The notes under the pieces are model-generated. The model was not told where the DNA came from, did not search any database, and saw only the letters and a list, made by a program, of their open reading frames with translations. The position numbers and the translations under genes were made by a program. A stretch of 64,000 bases of DNA, from positions 6,689,221 through 6,753,220 of the forward strand of contig LR746270.1 of the NCBI GenBank assembly GCA_902729315.2. The letters are read 5' to 3'. The DNA is from Spirodela intermedia (lineage: Eukaryota; Streptophyta; Magnoliopsida; Alismatales; Araceae). Shown here in pieces: positions 10,826 through 23,604 of the stretch (the first letter of the stretch is position 1; every line of letters begins with the position of its first letter).

Positions 10826-12454
10826 TTCTGGCAATCTATAGCGATTGGAGCAGATTTTGGGCCTCCAGAAAAAAAGGAGAAAAAAAAAACTGTAAGAAAC
10901 CATAAAAGGAAAATGATCTAGTGAGGTGTTAATAGGTGGTTTTACTGAATCAGGGCAGCTCTTCTTGGTCTTCCCCATTTCCATGGCCGGTAGTCAACGA
11001 ATTCCTGTAATGTATCTACTGCTCTGATGATCATTGCAAAGGCTCTGCTGCATTTTGGCTCTTCAGGCTGAGCTACTATTAATAGTAAACGGGAGGCATT
11101 CTCTGGCTGTTCTACTCTGCTGGAGGCTCGCTCTTCTCCTTCATTTTTGGCAGCCCTTTCTGGGCTGGAGATGGCCTTTGACTAGGTGGCCTGATCCTGT
11201 AAGCTCGGAGGCCTGTTGGCCTCCCTCTCTTCCACCGGTTGTGTACATGGGACAGATGAGGTATGTTTCTGCCGTCTTCACAAGGTTTCAAAAGGCTTCA
11301 TCTCCTCCTTGAATCCTCCCCATTATGCATGATTTTGCCTTCCGTTTTGGGGACCCTCTTTCATACGTGGAAGTCAATGATTTAATCAGAAAAAAGGGCA
11401 GGTAAAAAGTCAAAGTGTCCTTTGACCAGGGCAAATACTATTCTGGCTGTTACTATTTATAAAATATGAGAGAGAGTCTATTTCTTGAGCCTATGCCAAA
11501 CTTCGAATTATTTTCTTACTAATAGATAATATGCTCTTAGTTCGTTAGGAATGCATGTCCTGGCCATCACGATATTACTTCTCTTTTATGGAGTTGACAT
11601 TTTTGACATGGGTCAACGCCTCTATGGATAGTTGACGGAGCCCAAGTGGAAGTTTGGCCTCAGTTATTAAGTAAGGTCAAGCCTCACTGTTGACAAATTA
11701 TTAGTGTTTATGGAGGAAATACTAAATTGACCTGAAGCAGAGTTGACCCGTGTGAGGGGCTATGTATCACACTTGAGGGCAAAATAGGTTAAAGAATAAA
11801 ACGTTGACTTAATAACCATTTTTTAGAGACCATAAAAAGACCAAAGTGTCAGTTAGATTAATAGGTAAGTCGTATTATTCATGGATTGTGTGAAGTAAAG
11901 ACCTGTTGGTCGTCAACTGAGGGGTTTGACCCCCGAATCAACCCCAAAAAGGAAATAAATCAAGTAAATCACATTTAAGTTGCTGTCGGGCTTCGGGAAG
12001 GTCTGACCTCGAAGCCCGGATGTCATCTCTCTCTCTCTCTCTTACAGATAAATTTAGATAAAGTGCTAGACCCATGTCATAGGCCCATCTATCGGAAACA
12101 AGATATGTGGGCCCCCATCTGCTAGAGTAGACCCATGTTTTGGGCCCATCTATCAGAAACAAGACATGTGAAACCGTGTCGACCGTTTTTTCATATAATC
12201 TAAGATCACATGGTACAATTGGGCTAGGGAAGGGCTGGAGAGAGAGAGAGAGAGAGAGAGAAGAGGAGAGATAAAGAGAGTTGGAGTGAGAGAGAGAAGA
12301 GTTAGAGAGAGAGAGAGAGAGAGAGATGAAGACTCTAATAGTGTTCTCTTGACCAGTAGATGTTTCGTGGGGTCGGGCGGGGACTTATTCATGCCCGGCC
12401 CATTAAGAACTTGTGGGGGATAAGTAATCCTGGCGGGGACGTTTATTTTGTAGG
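10826..12454. other. 3' flank of the J-domain gene and intergenic DNA
   Basis: The first few hundred bases are probably 3' UTR. The remainder is AT-rich without coding signal, with many TTGAC/GTCAA words at 11590-11960 (W-box-like cores, of unknown meaning at this density). GA microsatellites lie at 12239-12327. A 92-codon ORF at 11034-11312 has no recognisable features and is left uncalled. Confidence 0.5.
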
Positions 12455-12464
12455 TTCCCGCCAA
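12455..12464 (+). promoter_or_regulatory. E2F-like motif upstream of the BRCT gene
   Basis: TTCCCGCCAA lies 65 bp before the start codon at 12529 and fits the core of the E2F binding consensus (TTSSCGS). E2F factors drive S-phase and some DNA-damage genes in plants. A second GC-rich GGCGGGGAC word is at 12432. Function is inferred from the motif and its position only. Confidence 0.45.
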
Positions 12465-12528
12465 CGCCTGCCGCCCTCACACCCTTCTCTCTCTTCTTCG
12501 GGTGGGGAGGGGGGTTTCTTCCCCAAAG

Positions 12529-15500
12529 ATGGCGGCGACCTGCGAGCGAGTTGGCCGAGCGGGCGGCGAGGCGGCAGCGGCGGCGGCGACGGCGACGGCG
12601 ACGACGACGCAGGCAATGGAGGCGAGCTCTGCCTCTCTCGGTAGGGTTTCCGTGAACCCCTCTCTCTTCTTCTTCATCTTCTGGCGACCTTTTGTTTGTT
12701 GTCTTCCTTGTTCTCGTTGCGTTTCTGAGAGATGGCAGGACGATGGTCACTTCTTCGCCGGCCTTGATTTTCCTTGCTCGGCGGCGGCAGGTGGGGAGCT
12801 TCTTGGTGATGGGCGCGGCCACGACGGGTCCGGTACTTACGACGACACACTTCCTCTGGGAGAAGATGAGATGGATACTGGTGGGACCCAGTTTCTCGGG
12901 GAGGTTTCTAACTTAGGCGGCGAGACCCAGGTGCTGGATCATCAAGATAGCGTCGACACTAGTCGTGATCTTGGGGGAAACGAGACCTCAGTGATGGCCC
13001 AGATGACATTTTATGGAGATACTGAAGTTATTGAAGATGATCGGGAAGGGTCTGAGGGAACTGCCGTGTTGTGTGACGACGACGAGCATTCCGATGGCGT
13101 GGGTACTCCTTGTACTCTGCCTTCCATGACTTGCTTGAGTGAGTCGGGGAAGAGGGACCTTTCTCTGGATGCTGAAGCTTGCTCCACCGCCGAAGTGGGT
13201 AGATCAGGTTAGTTTCTTGCTTTCATGTGATCTCCCGCCCTCATGGTCCAGTATTTACTCTGTTCCTTGTTCCTGTTTTAATTCGATCTTGCTTTATACA
13301 TAGGCTCGTTCATCTTATGCATTCTATTTTATGATTCTGACGTATATGCGGGAATCATATCAAATGCCCGCTTTGTGCCCACACTTTTGAGATGGCCGCT
13401 TTGAGAAACGACAAGGAAATTCTGATCCTTCTCCCATAATTTTGGAAGAAGTATGGAATTCTCCATGATACTTGGCCATCGAAGATCATGTTCCACAAAA
13501 GGATGATTAATAGTCAATACCGATTTTTCATCGTTTGAACCTGAACTTAATCATACTCTTATGTAGTGCACTTTCACAAATTACTGTTGTTGATAACTTC
13601 TGCTAGCAACCATTCAGGATTTAAGGAATCTTATTTCTTTTCAACATGCAATTGATGAGTTCAGGAAATTATGTCCACCTTTCAGCGTATTCCAAGCACA
13701 ATCTGTTTCATCGTGATCTAATGTTTCATTTTTCACGTTGGGGGATAAGACATGAGGCTTCTCAGATTCTCTTCCTTGGTTTACTATTCTGAGTTAATTT
13801 CCACCCATCACGTGCTCTACATTCATGTTATCTGTGATGACATTCTTCCTCCAATTCCGAGATGATCTACCTCCATTTATTCTACAAAAAAAAATTATTT
13901 ATTTTTCTGGCTACAGTGATGCGTGTATTGATTGTTGTACAAAAACTTTAATGATGCACAGATTTTAGAATGCGTAAGGACCCCAGAAAAGATCTGCACC
14001 TAGTGAAGTATCATGAGCGCCATCTCCACTTGCTTTGTAGAACTCTGCTTCCTCATGTAAAGGGAAGCAGAGTTATACATTTCTCTGGAAACGACGTTGA
14101 AGAGATTTTTTTGACTTTGAGTTTCTCTTTTCAAATCTAGCAGGGCCTGTGAGGAGGAGGAGCTTCACAGAAGTCCGGGCTGCATCATTGCGGGCTTCTG
14201 GTCTTGCAGCAGCTCGGAATATGACTCCTATGACTGTTGATGCTGTACGAAGTCCTTCCGGCTGTGGTAACAAAGTTATGTCGATTGTTAAGAACTACGC
14301 TGGAGTAATTAAAAACAATTCTGAGATAGTCAATGCCAGAGATTTTTTTTGGGACAGTAGAGTTGATGAACAAAACCTGGACTTCGGGATTGCTATGCAG
14401 GGCCAACATGCTGAAGAAGTCGCAAATAAAAATGTTAACCTCACTGCAAGGAAACTTAATTTTGAGGAAAAAACTTCTGAAAAATCTGATGATGGAAATC
14501 CGCAGTCACTGTGTTCACTTTTTGGTGATAACTCTGTTGCAGGCCTAAGTTATATTTACTCTCAAGAGCCAGGTGAACAGTTGCAAGCAGATGCACTGAA
14601 TACTATTGATAATTTCCTGTTCATCAATGATGTGGGACTCTCTCAGGAACCCAATGATGGCAAAAGTGTTGAAGTGAGGACATCTCCAGTTTCCAGTGCA
14701 GCAGGGGCTCATAACCTATTGAAAATGAGTGGCCCTCGAAGCCCGGTTGGAAAAAGTGGAATCTTTGACTGGGTTGACAGTCTTGAAGATGAGGGTGGCG
14801 GTGATTTCTTTAGGAAGAGAAAGGACCTTTTCTTTGGAAGTAGTGAGCATTTGAAGAACTCGAATACCCAATTCTTGAAGAAATCAAGATTAGCCCGAGG
14901 TGCATTTGATAAGTTAGGGGACATTGAAGGTAGGTTCCCTAATGCTGATTCTAAGAGGATGCGACTAACCTTTTCAGAGCCTAGACCGAAGCAAGATATC
15001 TTCATTACTTACAACTCACTGGATTCTCCAGTGAAAACGTCAAGGGCCCTATTGGCGCAGATTGCTGGGAAGTTGAAGACAGAATCACCTACAATGAACC
15101 AATCAAATGAAAGATGTGCCGAAAGAAGGGAGGAAAATACCTATGATATTGGACCAGATACCCAAGTTGCAGCTGAAGCCATGGAAGCTCTTGTTTTGGG
15201 GCATTTTTCTGAACATGTAGACAGAGCAGGTAATGCTGCAGATCCTGTGATGTCTCCGGTTTATACCCCTGTCAAAAAGAGAAGGACCTCTTCTAATCTA
15301 GGGGGAAGTGTAAGGAGATCGATGAGAATAAAGATGTTGCACGCAGATGCAAACTCTCATGGGAACAGTTCAAAGGAAAATGAATCCTTGAAGAGAGGTC
15401 TCAGAAAAAGTGCAAGAATGAAGCATGAAAATGAACTCTCGGAGAGAAAACCTCGTAAATCACTCAGGACAGAGACAGCGCAGAGTAAAGGTAAATTTTC

Positions 15501-18388
15501 CTCACCTTTGGGAACAGAAGTTGATGAAGCAGTGGCCAAGAGTGGTACTGAGAGGGTGGGTGAATCTGCTGGCTCGTTGTCCTTCAATGATCAGACTTGG
15601 TCTGACAATGAATGTGTTCAGAGGGTGAATAGCCTGAGTGTCACACCTGTTGCACATCGAACAAGGAGTTCCAAATTAAATGCTGCAGTGAGACATCGAA
15701 AGCAGCCTATAGATTATGAGATGCCTGAAAAAGGTCTGATGGTGGAAAATCCTGCTGCTCCTAAGAGAAAACGTAGTAGAATCATTGTAAGTCAACCTGA
15801 AACGGGAGAAGCTTCAAACGAAATCAAAGAACATGTCGAGAACATCTCTGGTGAATTTAATGTGCAAGGAAGCACTGTGCTCCCAGAAGAGCCATGCACG
15901 GCCAACGCCTTATTGGAAAAGACGCCGGTTGATAAAACACTGAGAACAACTCATGAGAACATCCCTGGGTCTGGGTACACTGACAAGCTTGCCAACTTCG
16001 AAGGCCCACCTTTATCGAGGCATGGTTCGACGGTGGCTTCAGAAAATGCTGATATAATCCCCAAACTTGTGGAGAACCAATCAAAGGATCCTGCCTGCTT
16101 ACTTTCTACTGGTAAAAACCATGGTACTGTGAAAGGGGTTTCGCCATCATCAAATGCCCGGTCAAGATCGTTTTCACAGTCACATCTTGGCACCTCAGAA
16201 GGAGAATCCGTTCAAAGCTTGAAAGGTGATATTTTGATAGAGTGTGGTTCCGCTCATGCCACCTGTTCAGCTTCTATTGTGAATGAGAAGGCGCAGCTGG
16301 AAGAAGTTAAAGCTGAGACTTCAGTATCCATTGGCTGTGCTAATTCGAAGCAAGGCGCACCTGCACTATCGGACGCTCAAGATGCACTCGAGAAAGGCGG
16401 TCAAGAGAGAGTTCAGCTACTAGATTCAACATCCACAGTGCCAACTAGCAAATTAAGCGCACTATCACCTGTTTGTACTAGTGTAGATTCTCTGAGAGCA
16501 ACATGTAAAAGAAGATCATCAAAATCATTGGTTGCCAGAGAGCTAATCAGACTTCAGGATGCGCCAGCCTCCCCAGATATTGACTTGAAAGATGTGCGAA
16601 GAAGGAGAGATATTGCAAGCATTCGTGTTTGTCTCAGCCATCACCTGGATGATGACATAATTAAGCAACAGAAGAAGGTAGTCTTTGTTACTGTGATTAA
16701 TTTTCAGTATCAGCTGCGCCATATGCCTCATATTGACTCTTCTATTTCTTGCTTGGCAGATTTTGGCGCGTTTGGGTGCCTCCACAGTCGGTTGTGTTTC
16801 AGAGGCGACACATTTTGTAGCAGATAAGTTTGTGCGTACAAGAAATATGTTGGAAGCAATTGCTCTGGGTAAACCAGTGGTGTCTCATCAGTGGTTGGAA
16901 AGCTGTGGGCAATCATGCTGCTTCATTGATGAGAGAAATTATATATTGAGGGACGTGAAGAAGGAGAAAGAGATCTGTTTCAACATGCCAGATTCCTTGT
17001 CTCGTGCACGGCAGACACCACTCCTTCAGGTTTTCTCTGCTCCATCCAGTTCTGCTTCCCAGATGATGGTTTAATGTTCCAATATTATCTTTCCTCACAC
17101 ACATATGGAATTATCTATTTAGGGTAAACGAGTGTTCATCACACCTAATGTCAAACCCGGTAGGGAACTCGTCGCCGACTTGGTTAGGGCAGCTCAAGGC
17201 CAGGTATATCATCGTTGTGGGTCTTCCGTTGCTCAGCATCATGTCTACCAGCAGTTTCATCCTCATGTTTGACTTTTGATTTATTGCTTGTTTCAATTGC
17301 TTTGCTGCATATATCAAGAAATCGGTATTTTAAAAACTATAAATAGTAAATATCTTATGATGATAATGATGCCACCGTGAATCAACCAGAGATCAGCAGA
17401 GCCCGCATGCCCAGTTATCTGCGCGAGAAGGTTTTGTGAATGCCTCCTCAGATATCCTCTTGACTGCAGTTGTGACCTCCTTCAAGCCCCTCTGTACCCA
17501 CTTTTGTCATCCTCTGTCTCAACCAGTCAAGAGAATCCAACGGACAGCATGCAGCTTTCCATTTGATCATCTGGGAGATAAAGAGAGCGCGTGTGTAGGT
17601 GTGAAAAGATTAGGGTTTTGAAAATGACATAATTCATACTGCTTGAAGCATGCTTTTGTGAAGAGTGTCAAATAAGGAGGTAAAGAAATTGAAAACACCC
17701 AAACTCGTATTTTTATTCATCAACTGGATATTTTTTCAATTATTTTCCTCATGAGCTGCGATCTAAATTGTATATAACATATGAATCCCAGTTGGTATGA
17801 TTTTCATGTCTGAATGAACAGGATATTATCTATTTTTTTTTCTCTCACTGGCTGTGATCTTCAAAATACAGAACACCCATATTAAATATTTGGATAATGT
17901 ATGTATATATGGTAAAGCTCAGTTGTTGCGACTTTCAGCCACTGGAGAGGATTGGGCGATCTTCAATCAGGGATGGCAAGGTGCCCAATGATCTTCTGGT
18001 CATTTCCTGTGAGGAGGATCTCGCAATCTGCACACCTTTCCTGGAGACAGGTGAGAGTAATCCCTGGTCAACGGCAATGCCACCCTCCCCCCCAAGGTTC
18101 CTCCCAGGGCACTGACTGATGATGGTGGGCTTGGGTTCTCAGGGGCGGAGGTCTTCAGCTCCGAGCTCCTGCTGAACGGGATCGTTGTTCAGAGACTCGA
18201 ACATGAGAGGTAGGCTCCACTCGGAGGGTTTCCTCTTCAGGGAAAGAACTCCATTAATATGCTTGTGCTTCTTATGTTATATGAACAGGCATCGGATCTT
18301 CGCGGATCGCATCAAGAGGACCCGCTCGACGATCTGGTTCAGAGCGAGCAGCAGCAGCCGGTTCCTCCCCGTGGGGAAGTGCAGGTAG
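12529..18388 (+). CDS. Tandem-BRCT DNA-damage response protein (plant MDC1/PTIP-like)
   Basis: Eight coding exons give 1230 residues: 12529-12640, 12791-13207, 14144-16677 (or 14141), 16760-17029, 17123-17203, 17939-18050, 18143-18209, 18289-18388; phases agree at every junction. The large middle exon encodes a Ser-rich, basic, probably disordered region. Two BRCT repeats sit at the C-terminus: the first spans exons 3-4 and carries the hallmark Trp in VSHQWLESC; the second starts at GKRVFITPN and runs through exons 5-8. Tandem BRCTs bind phosphoserine peptides, and related plant proteins bind phosphorylated H2A.X. The N-terminus is acidic with TQFL (Thr70) and TQVL (Thr83), possible PIKK sites. 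Function in damage signalling is inferred from the family. Exon 1 begins Ala/Thr-rich; an alternative in-frame ATG is at 12616. Confidence 0.88.
14139..14145 (+). promoter_or_regulatory. Tandem NAGNAG splice acceptor of BRCT-gene exon 3
   Basis: The acceptor reads TAGCAG directly before GGCCTG. Use of the first AG adds one codon (Ala) relative to the second. Both keep the frame with exon 2, which ends in phase 1. NAGNAG acceptors commonly give a mixture of isoforms. Confidence 0.6.
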
Positions 18389-18718
18389 TAACTGAGAGGG
18401 GGGAATTGGGGAGGATGGTTCGGAGTCTGTAGATTCTCTGGGTTTCTTCACGGCCGCGGTGGGGTCTGCCATTCTCTTTGTACAGCGAGCGGTTGATAGA
18501 TTCTTCTGCTCGAAGTTTGTTCTAGGCTAAGTATATATATATATATATATACATTTTTTTTTCCGACGTTGACGATGTGCGCTTTGTTGATGTATACTAA
18601 TAATTATTGGTTTCTTGATGGGATATCTTCTTGATGATTCATTCCCCCCTTCACTCCCCTAAAAGCTTCCTAATCTATGAGCATGAAGAACACATTTTTC
18701 ACCAGGATATATTATATT

Positions 18719-18759
<41 letters not shown>

Positions 18760-19671
18760 TCTTCATTTCAGGGTTTATGGGTTATGATTGACTGATCGCT
18801 GCCAAGTTCATGGAAGGTATACTAGAGCTTTGATAAACCAATCTGTATGATCAGGTAATTGTATTAGTTCAGGTGTGTGGGCACTACTTATTTTGGAAGG
18901 GTTCTCATTGGGTCACCTTCGATTCTTTTTTTAATGAAAGTCAACGCAAACGTCACTTTACCCTTCACCCCCGTTAGGAAATCCTTCCTGAAATTTATTT
19001 CTCCAATGAGAAGATGAACGCGTCAGACCAAGGAAATGTCTCTCTCTCTCTCTCTCTCTCTCTAGAGATTACTAGAAACCAAGGGAACTTGTATAACTAA
19101 CTCAGGCCATTTGAAGGAGCCAAAACTAGAAAAAAAAAAAAAAGAAAGAAAGAAGAAAGGGCATGATCGGCGATGAGAAGCTATAAAATGTTAACACCTG
19201 TCAGTCTGAAGAATATTTCGTTTAGAGCGTCTGCTGAAAGAGTCGCATCCTACGAAAAGAAGCCAGTTGTGCTTTCAAGCCCCAGAATCTCCAAATCACC
19301 AGCGACGGCGTCCCTCTGAAGCCATGGCCCAGAGCTCTCTTCACACATCTACACTGACAATGCCCCTGCCTGGTCATGACCCGACCCAGATCGCCAGTCA
19401 ACTCCGTCCCCGAGAACTGGCAGTCAAAAGCACCTTTTATAGAAAAGGATAGCAACTTGACTATCAAATGTTACTAATAATGTCAATCAGAAACTGTGGC
19501 AGTATACTGAGCTTGACCCGCATCATGGGCACCATCTGAATCTTAAAAAAAAGGGTTTGGGTCCCATCGCTCGCGATCTGATTTAGGGTTTCAAGGATGG
19601 CCCACGAAGGGCAGGAAAAAAGGAGGATGAGAGAGAGAGAGAGAGGCGTACCTTGAAGCAAGCCTTGTGAG
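18389..19671. other. Intergenic DNA between two converging genes (BRCT and U1C 3' ends)
   Basis: It contains a (TA)n run at 18531-18552, (GA)n at 18719-18759, (CT)n at 19038-19064 and GA at 19628-19646. The right part should hold the 3' UTR of the minus-strand U1C gene; a consensus donor on that strand (AAG then GTACGC, 19652/19651) suggests a possible 3' UTR intron only about 20 nt after the stop codon. No other gene was recognised. Confidence 0.5.
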
Positions 19672-20001
19672 CTAGTGGTTTGACTCCGATGGCTGGGAGT
19701 ACATGTGGTGGCCACCGTCTTGGGGAGCATTGGAGGGAGGAGGCCCATCCTGAGCAGACCTTTGCATTCCTGAAGGAGAGGAGGCACTGAAAGCATCGTA
19801 CCCACCGCCACCTCCTGCCGACGGGTTGCCCTGATATGTTGCAGGGTTGAAGCCAGGAATCGGTGCAGATGGGCCGCCAGAGGAGGCCGGGGGAGTGATC
19901 GGAGGCCTCGGAGGCCCGTTCATTTGCATTGGTCCTGAGGGCGGACCAGGTGGACCTGGAAACTGCATTCCTGGCATACCCCCATACCCTGCAGCAGCAG
20001 A

Positions 20002-20037
<36 letters not shown>

Positions 20038-23000
20038 CCGAAGCTGTTAGATAGAGAGTTCCTTCCAAGAGTAAGTTGAGGTGAATCAAGGAGAGAAGAA
20101 TGGAAACACGAGATGAGGATTTTCGATTGAAAAATATAACTGATTTGGAAGAGAGAAGTCAAGGGCTTTGAATTAGAAATATATCACCTCATGTGAGAAA
20201 ATGGTGAGTCAACGGGCAACAAAGAAGGTGAATAGTCGTATCAACAACACTAGCCAGTTGAATAATCCTCCACAGGAACACCTTTCCCATGGAAAGAGAA
20301 GGAGCCTTCATAGCTCTCCTCCTCCCCCCCCCCCAAACCTCGGCTCTTAATATCGATCACTCTACAGGTATAATATGCAACTTTTAGCCTGTTGGATCCC
20401 CTCATTCCTGGTGTTCATCTGCATATTGGCCATCACCCTCTTCACCTCTTATAAAAAAGAAAACAAATCCATGATGATGATGTCAGAATCATGTGTTACC
20501 CTGGGGAGGGTCAAACGCTAACAGTTACCCAGAGTCTAAGATCTTTCCCATTTAGGTAAGCAAAACTTCTGACCCAAAAAGCTTGTATTACTGACGTTAT
20601 TAGACTGGAAATTATGCAAACAGAGTTAGGAGGAATTAAGCAAGGTCACATCTAGTTGTGGGATGAAATGAAGCATAAAATGAGGGGAAAATATTGGCTG
20701 GCAGCCAGAAAGAAGATTGTTGGATCAATGAATGAACTCGCATCCAATGCTCTACAAGGTGAATTGGAATGATGCTGCATCGCGTTAGTTGGTAAATGAT
20801 TGGCAAAGTGGGACCTACTTTACCAAGCTCAATCAATTGATCTCTCAACAAGAGCCCTTCACAGGACATCAATTGCCTCGTCAACATTATAATTTGATTC
20901 CCATTCTTAATGCCCTCCCTCCTGACCACGTTGAGAATTTTTTCTAACACATTTGGAATTCGCATATTGACCTAAAGATAGTAACTGAACTATCTACTGA
21001 GAATTAGAAGTCTTCTCAAGATTTACACCGAAGATATCAAGAATTCAATGAAGGAGACCAGGTAATGATGTGTGTACTAGCAACTCTTTCAAAAAGTTTC
21101 CTTCTCAAGCCGATAGACCATTTGGCACAATGGGAACTTCACGCATATGCAGATTGTCACTGGTAGGAACATAAGTGTTCAATGTGAAAAACTTATTTAT
21201 ACATTGATGCACATTTTAATCTCTTATGCAGAGTACATGAGAAAATTCAATCCATTCACTAGGTAGGAATCATGAAACTAAAGAAGATAGCAATCAAAAA
21301 GAATTTCAACAATTAAATACAATGAATATAATAACATCAGCTATTGCCATGATATCAAAAAACTCTGTAGAAAGTTCAGATCAAATCATTCCACAATGAG
21401 TATAGGGGTTCCTTCATGGGACTAGGCGAAAATATTTGATTATTTTTGGACATTTGGTCAATGGAAGCCACAATGTGTATGAGAAGGAGAAACTCTATCA
21501 ATCAGCAGTATTTGATTGCAGACGAGACCACCCGCACCATTAAAGAATTCCCTTATGTGTCCTACGTTCATTCATTAATGAGATGCCTTTGTCTTGCTAT
21601 ATCCTTCCTCAACTGTCTACAAGTAGAGATCTGCAATTTCTTCAAAGTTGAAAAGCAGAATGACCTAATAGTTTAGTTGGTGCCAAGTGGTGGCAGAAAC
21701 TTTTGAACCCCTGGAGAAGACGACCAAGATTCCTGAGGTTACTGTAAGCATTTCACACTCCAAGGCGGCAAAACAGAACCAAAGGTATTAATTCATATTT
21801 TTCCATCACAGAAACCATTCACTTCATCTAACTCACGATTTTGTTATAAGAATTTCAAAACCATAATTATTTATCCGTATTGGATGAAACTATTGCTAGC
21901 AATCGATAACGTAATTCCACTTTCTGAATGAGATATCATGCAATTTTCTCTAATGTTGATTTCAATAAAACACCTATTTCTATGAGTATATGGATATCCA
22001 TAAGCCAAAGATATTTCTTAACACCTACCTGGAGCTCCAGGCATGGGGCGTGGCAAAACAGGGGGCCGCATTAATGGGAGAGGCGGCTGCGAACCTCCAG
22101 GCATTGGCAATACCGGTGTAGGTAGGACAGGAAGACGAGGCCTCTGAGCATTTGGAGGGAGAGAAGACAAATATGTTGCACCAACTTGATATGCGGCCTG
22201 TCCAAGATGCTCCTTGATCCTTTGATCAATAAGACTCTGCGTCTGTTGCTCTTCAAATTGTTGATAGTATTGACGTACGTTTGCCTGAGTAACATAATAG
22301 CATCAGTCAGCATGTATTAGACAATAAGTGAAGGAAAACAAAAATTCAATAAGAAAAGACTAATTAAATACCTTGTGTTTATACCCAGCATTATGCTGCT
22401 TCCTCACAGATGGCTGAAACGGTTGCGGAAAAAAGTGAGTTTTTAAAGTAAAAACATCAACTAACATTCGTACTTTGAAATTTAAGAAATTAATTTTGGA
22501 CGTGAACTTTACAGGCAGTTAATTAATCTGAGTGGTCCTTTCGTGATGGAATTGAAGTGTAAAGAATGATTCTACTATCAGTACTCTATCCTTCTCGCAT
22601 CTGGCAATAGAATGTAATGCACCAGTAGCTAGGGCAACTCCTTTCTCATACTTTCGAAAGATACAAGCAAGACAATGCGGAAGTTCTCTGTTGGTATTTG
22701 GACGCTGAAGGCAAACGCACGCTGAATTCTTTGTCTATTGAAGGCGCTGGCCTCACAGGCAATCACAGATTCGACCGATCCCTGACCATATACACTACTC
22801 CAAAGATTTACGAGCATCCCATCTATATGAAATAATTAGGCTTGGAGCCTATCTGGATCTCTCCGCGTAAGATGGCCGACTAAGCAGGAGAGAGAAGAAA
22901 CAGTTCGGATGAAACGAAACACAATGTAAACCCACACTCATTCAGGAGGGGTAGGGTGTCTGCAGAGAGAGCGAGATATTCAACGCACCGAATCATGCGT

Positions 23001-23148
23001 CAAGTAAGTATCACAATAGTCGCAGTAGTACCTGCGAAGGCAGATTCAAAAAAAAAAATCAAATACCTTAATGAACGCACATAATCAGCTGAAAAGAACA
23101 TTACGGTTGAGGAAGGAGAAGGCGACTGAGATTGCCATACCGAGGCAT
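19672..23148 (-). CDS. U1C: U1 small nuclear ribonucleoprotein C
   Basis: Five coding exons on the minus strand: 23148-23141, 23031-22989, 22413-22372, 22284-22029 and 19988-19672, giving 221 residues with all phases matching. The N-terminus reads MPRYYCDYCDTYLTHDS, then PSVRKQHNAGYKHK. This is the conserved C2H2 zinc finger of U1-C, with ligands Cys6, Cys9, His24 and His30. A helix (ANVRQYYQQFEEQQ...) and a Pro/Gly/Met-rich tail follow. In the U1 snRNP this protein stabilises pairing of U1 RNA with the 5' splice site. Only eight coding bases sit in the first exon, so ORF scans miss the true start. Introns are 109, 575, 87 and 2040 bp. The long last intron (19989-22028) holds no other gene that I can see. 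Identification is very secure. Confidence 0.95.
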
Positions 23149-23371
23149 GGTACCCTACTTGCAGTCTTCTTCAGAGATTGCGACCGCCACTAGAAGGTAA
23201 ACCTGAAGAGTGAGATCAAGATGGAAGAAAGCGGGGAAATCAATCCCAGATCAGAATATCACCGGCTGATAAACGGGATGTAGAGCACTGTCAGCGGGCG
23301 ATGCAACCGACTTACTGCTCGGAATCTTGGACGGGGGCGGCCGATCGACTCCTCCGGCGAGGTGCTCCTTC

Positions 23372-23403
<32 letters not shown>

Positions 23404-23526
23404 CAAGGGTTTTTCGGTGCTCGTTCGAAAATAAAACCCAGAATATATATCGGCGTCAACGGGCCCGAGGCCGTTCATCTCTGGCCCACATCAAACACGG
23501 CCCAGGCCCAGATAAAAGTACCTATC

Positions 23527-23604
<78 letters not shown>

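Noticed and set aside
11590-11960. Dense TTGAC/GTCAA words considered as a WRKY-bound cluster
   Set aside because: The word is short and the region AT-rich and intergenic, with no nearby start that it would serve.
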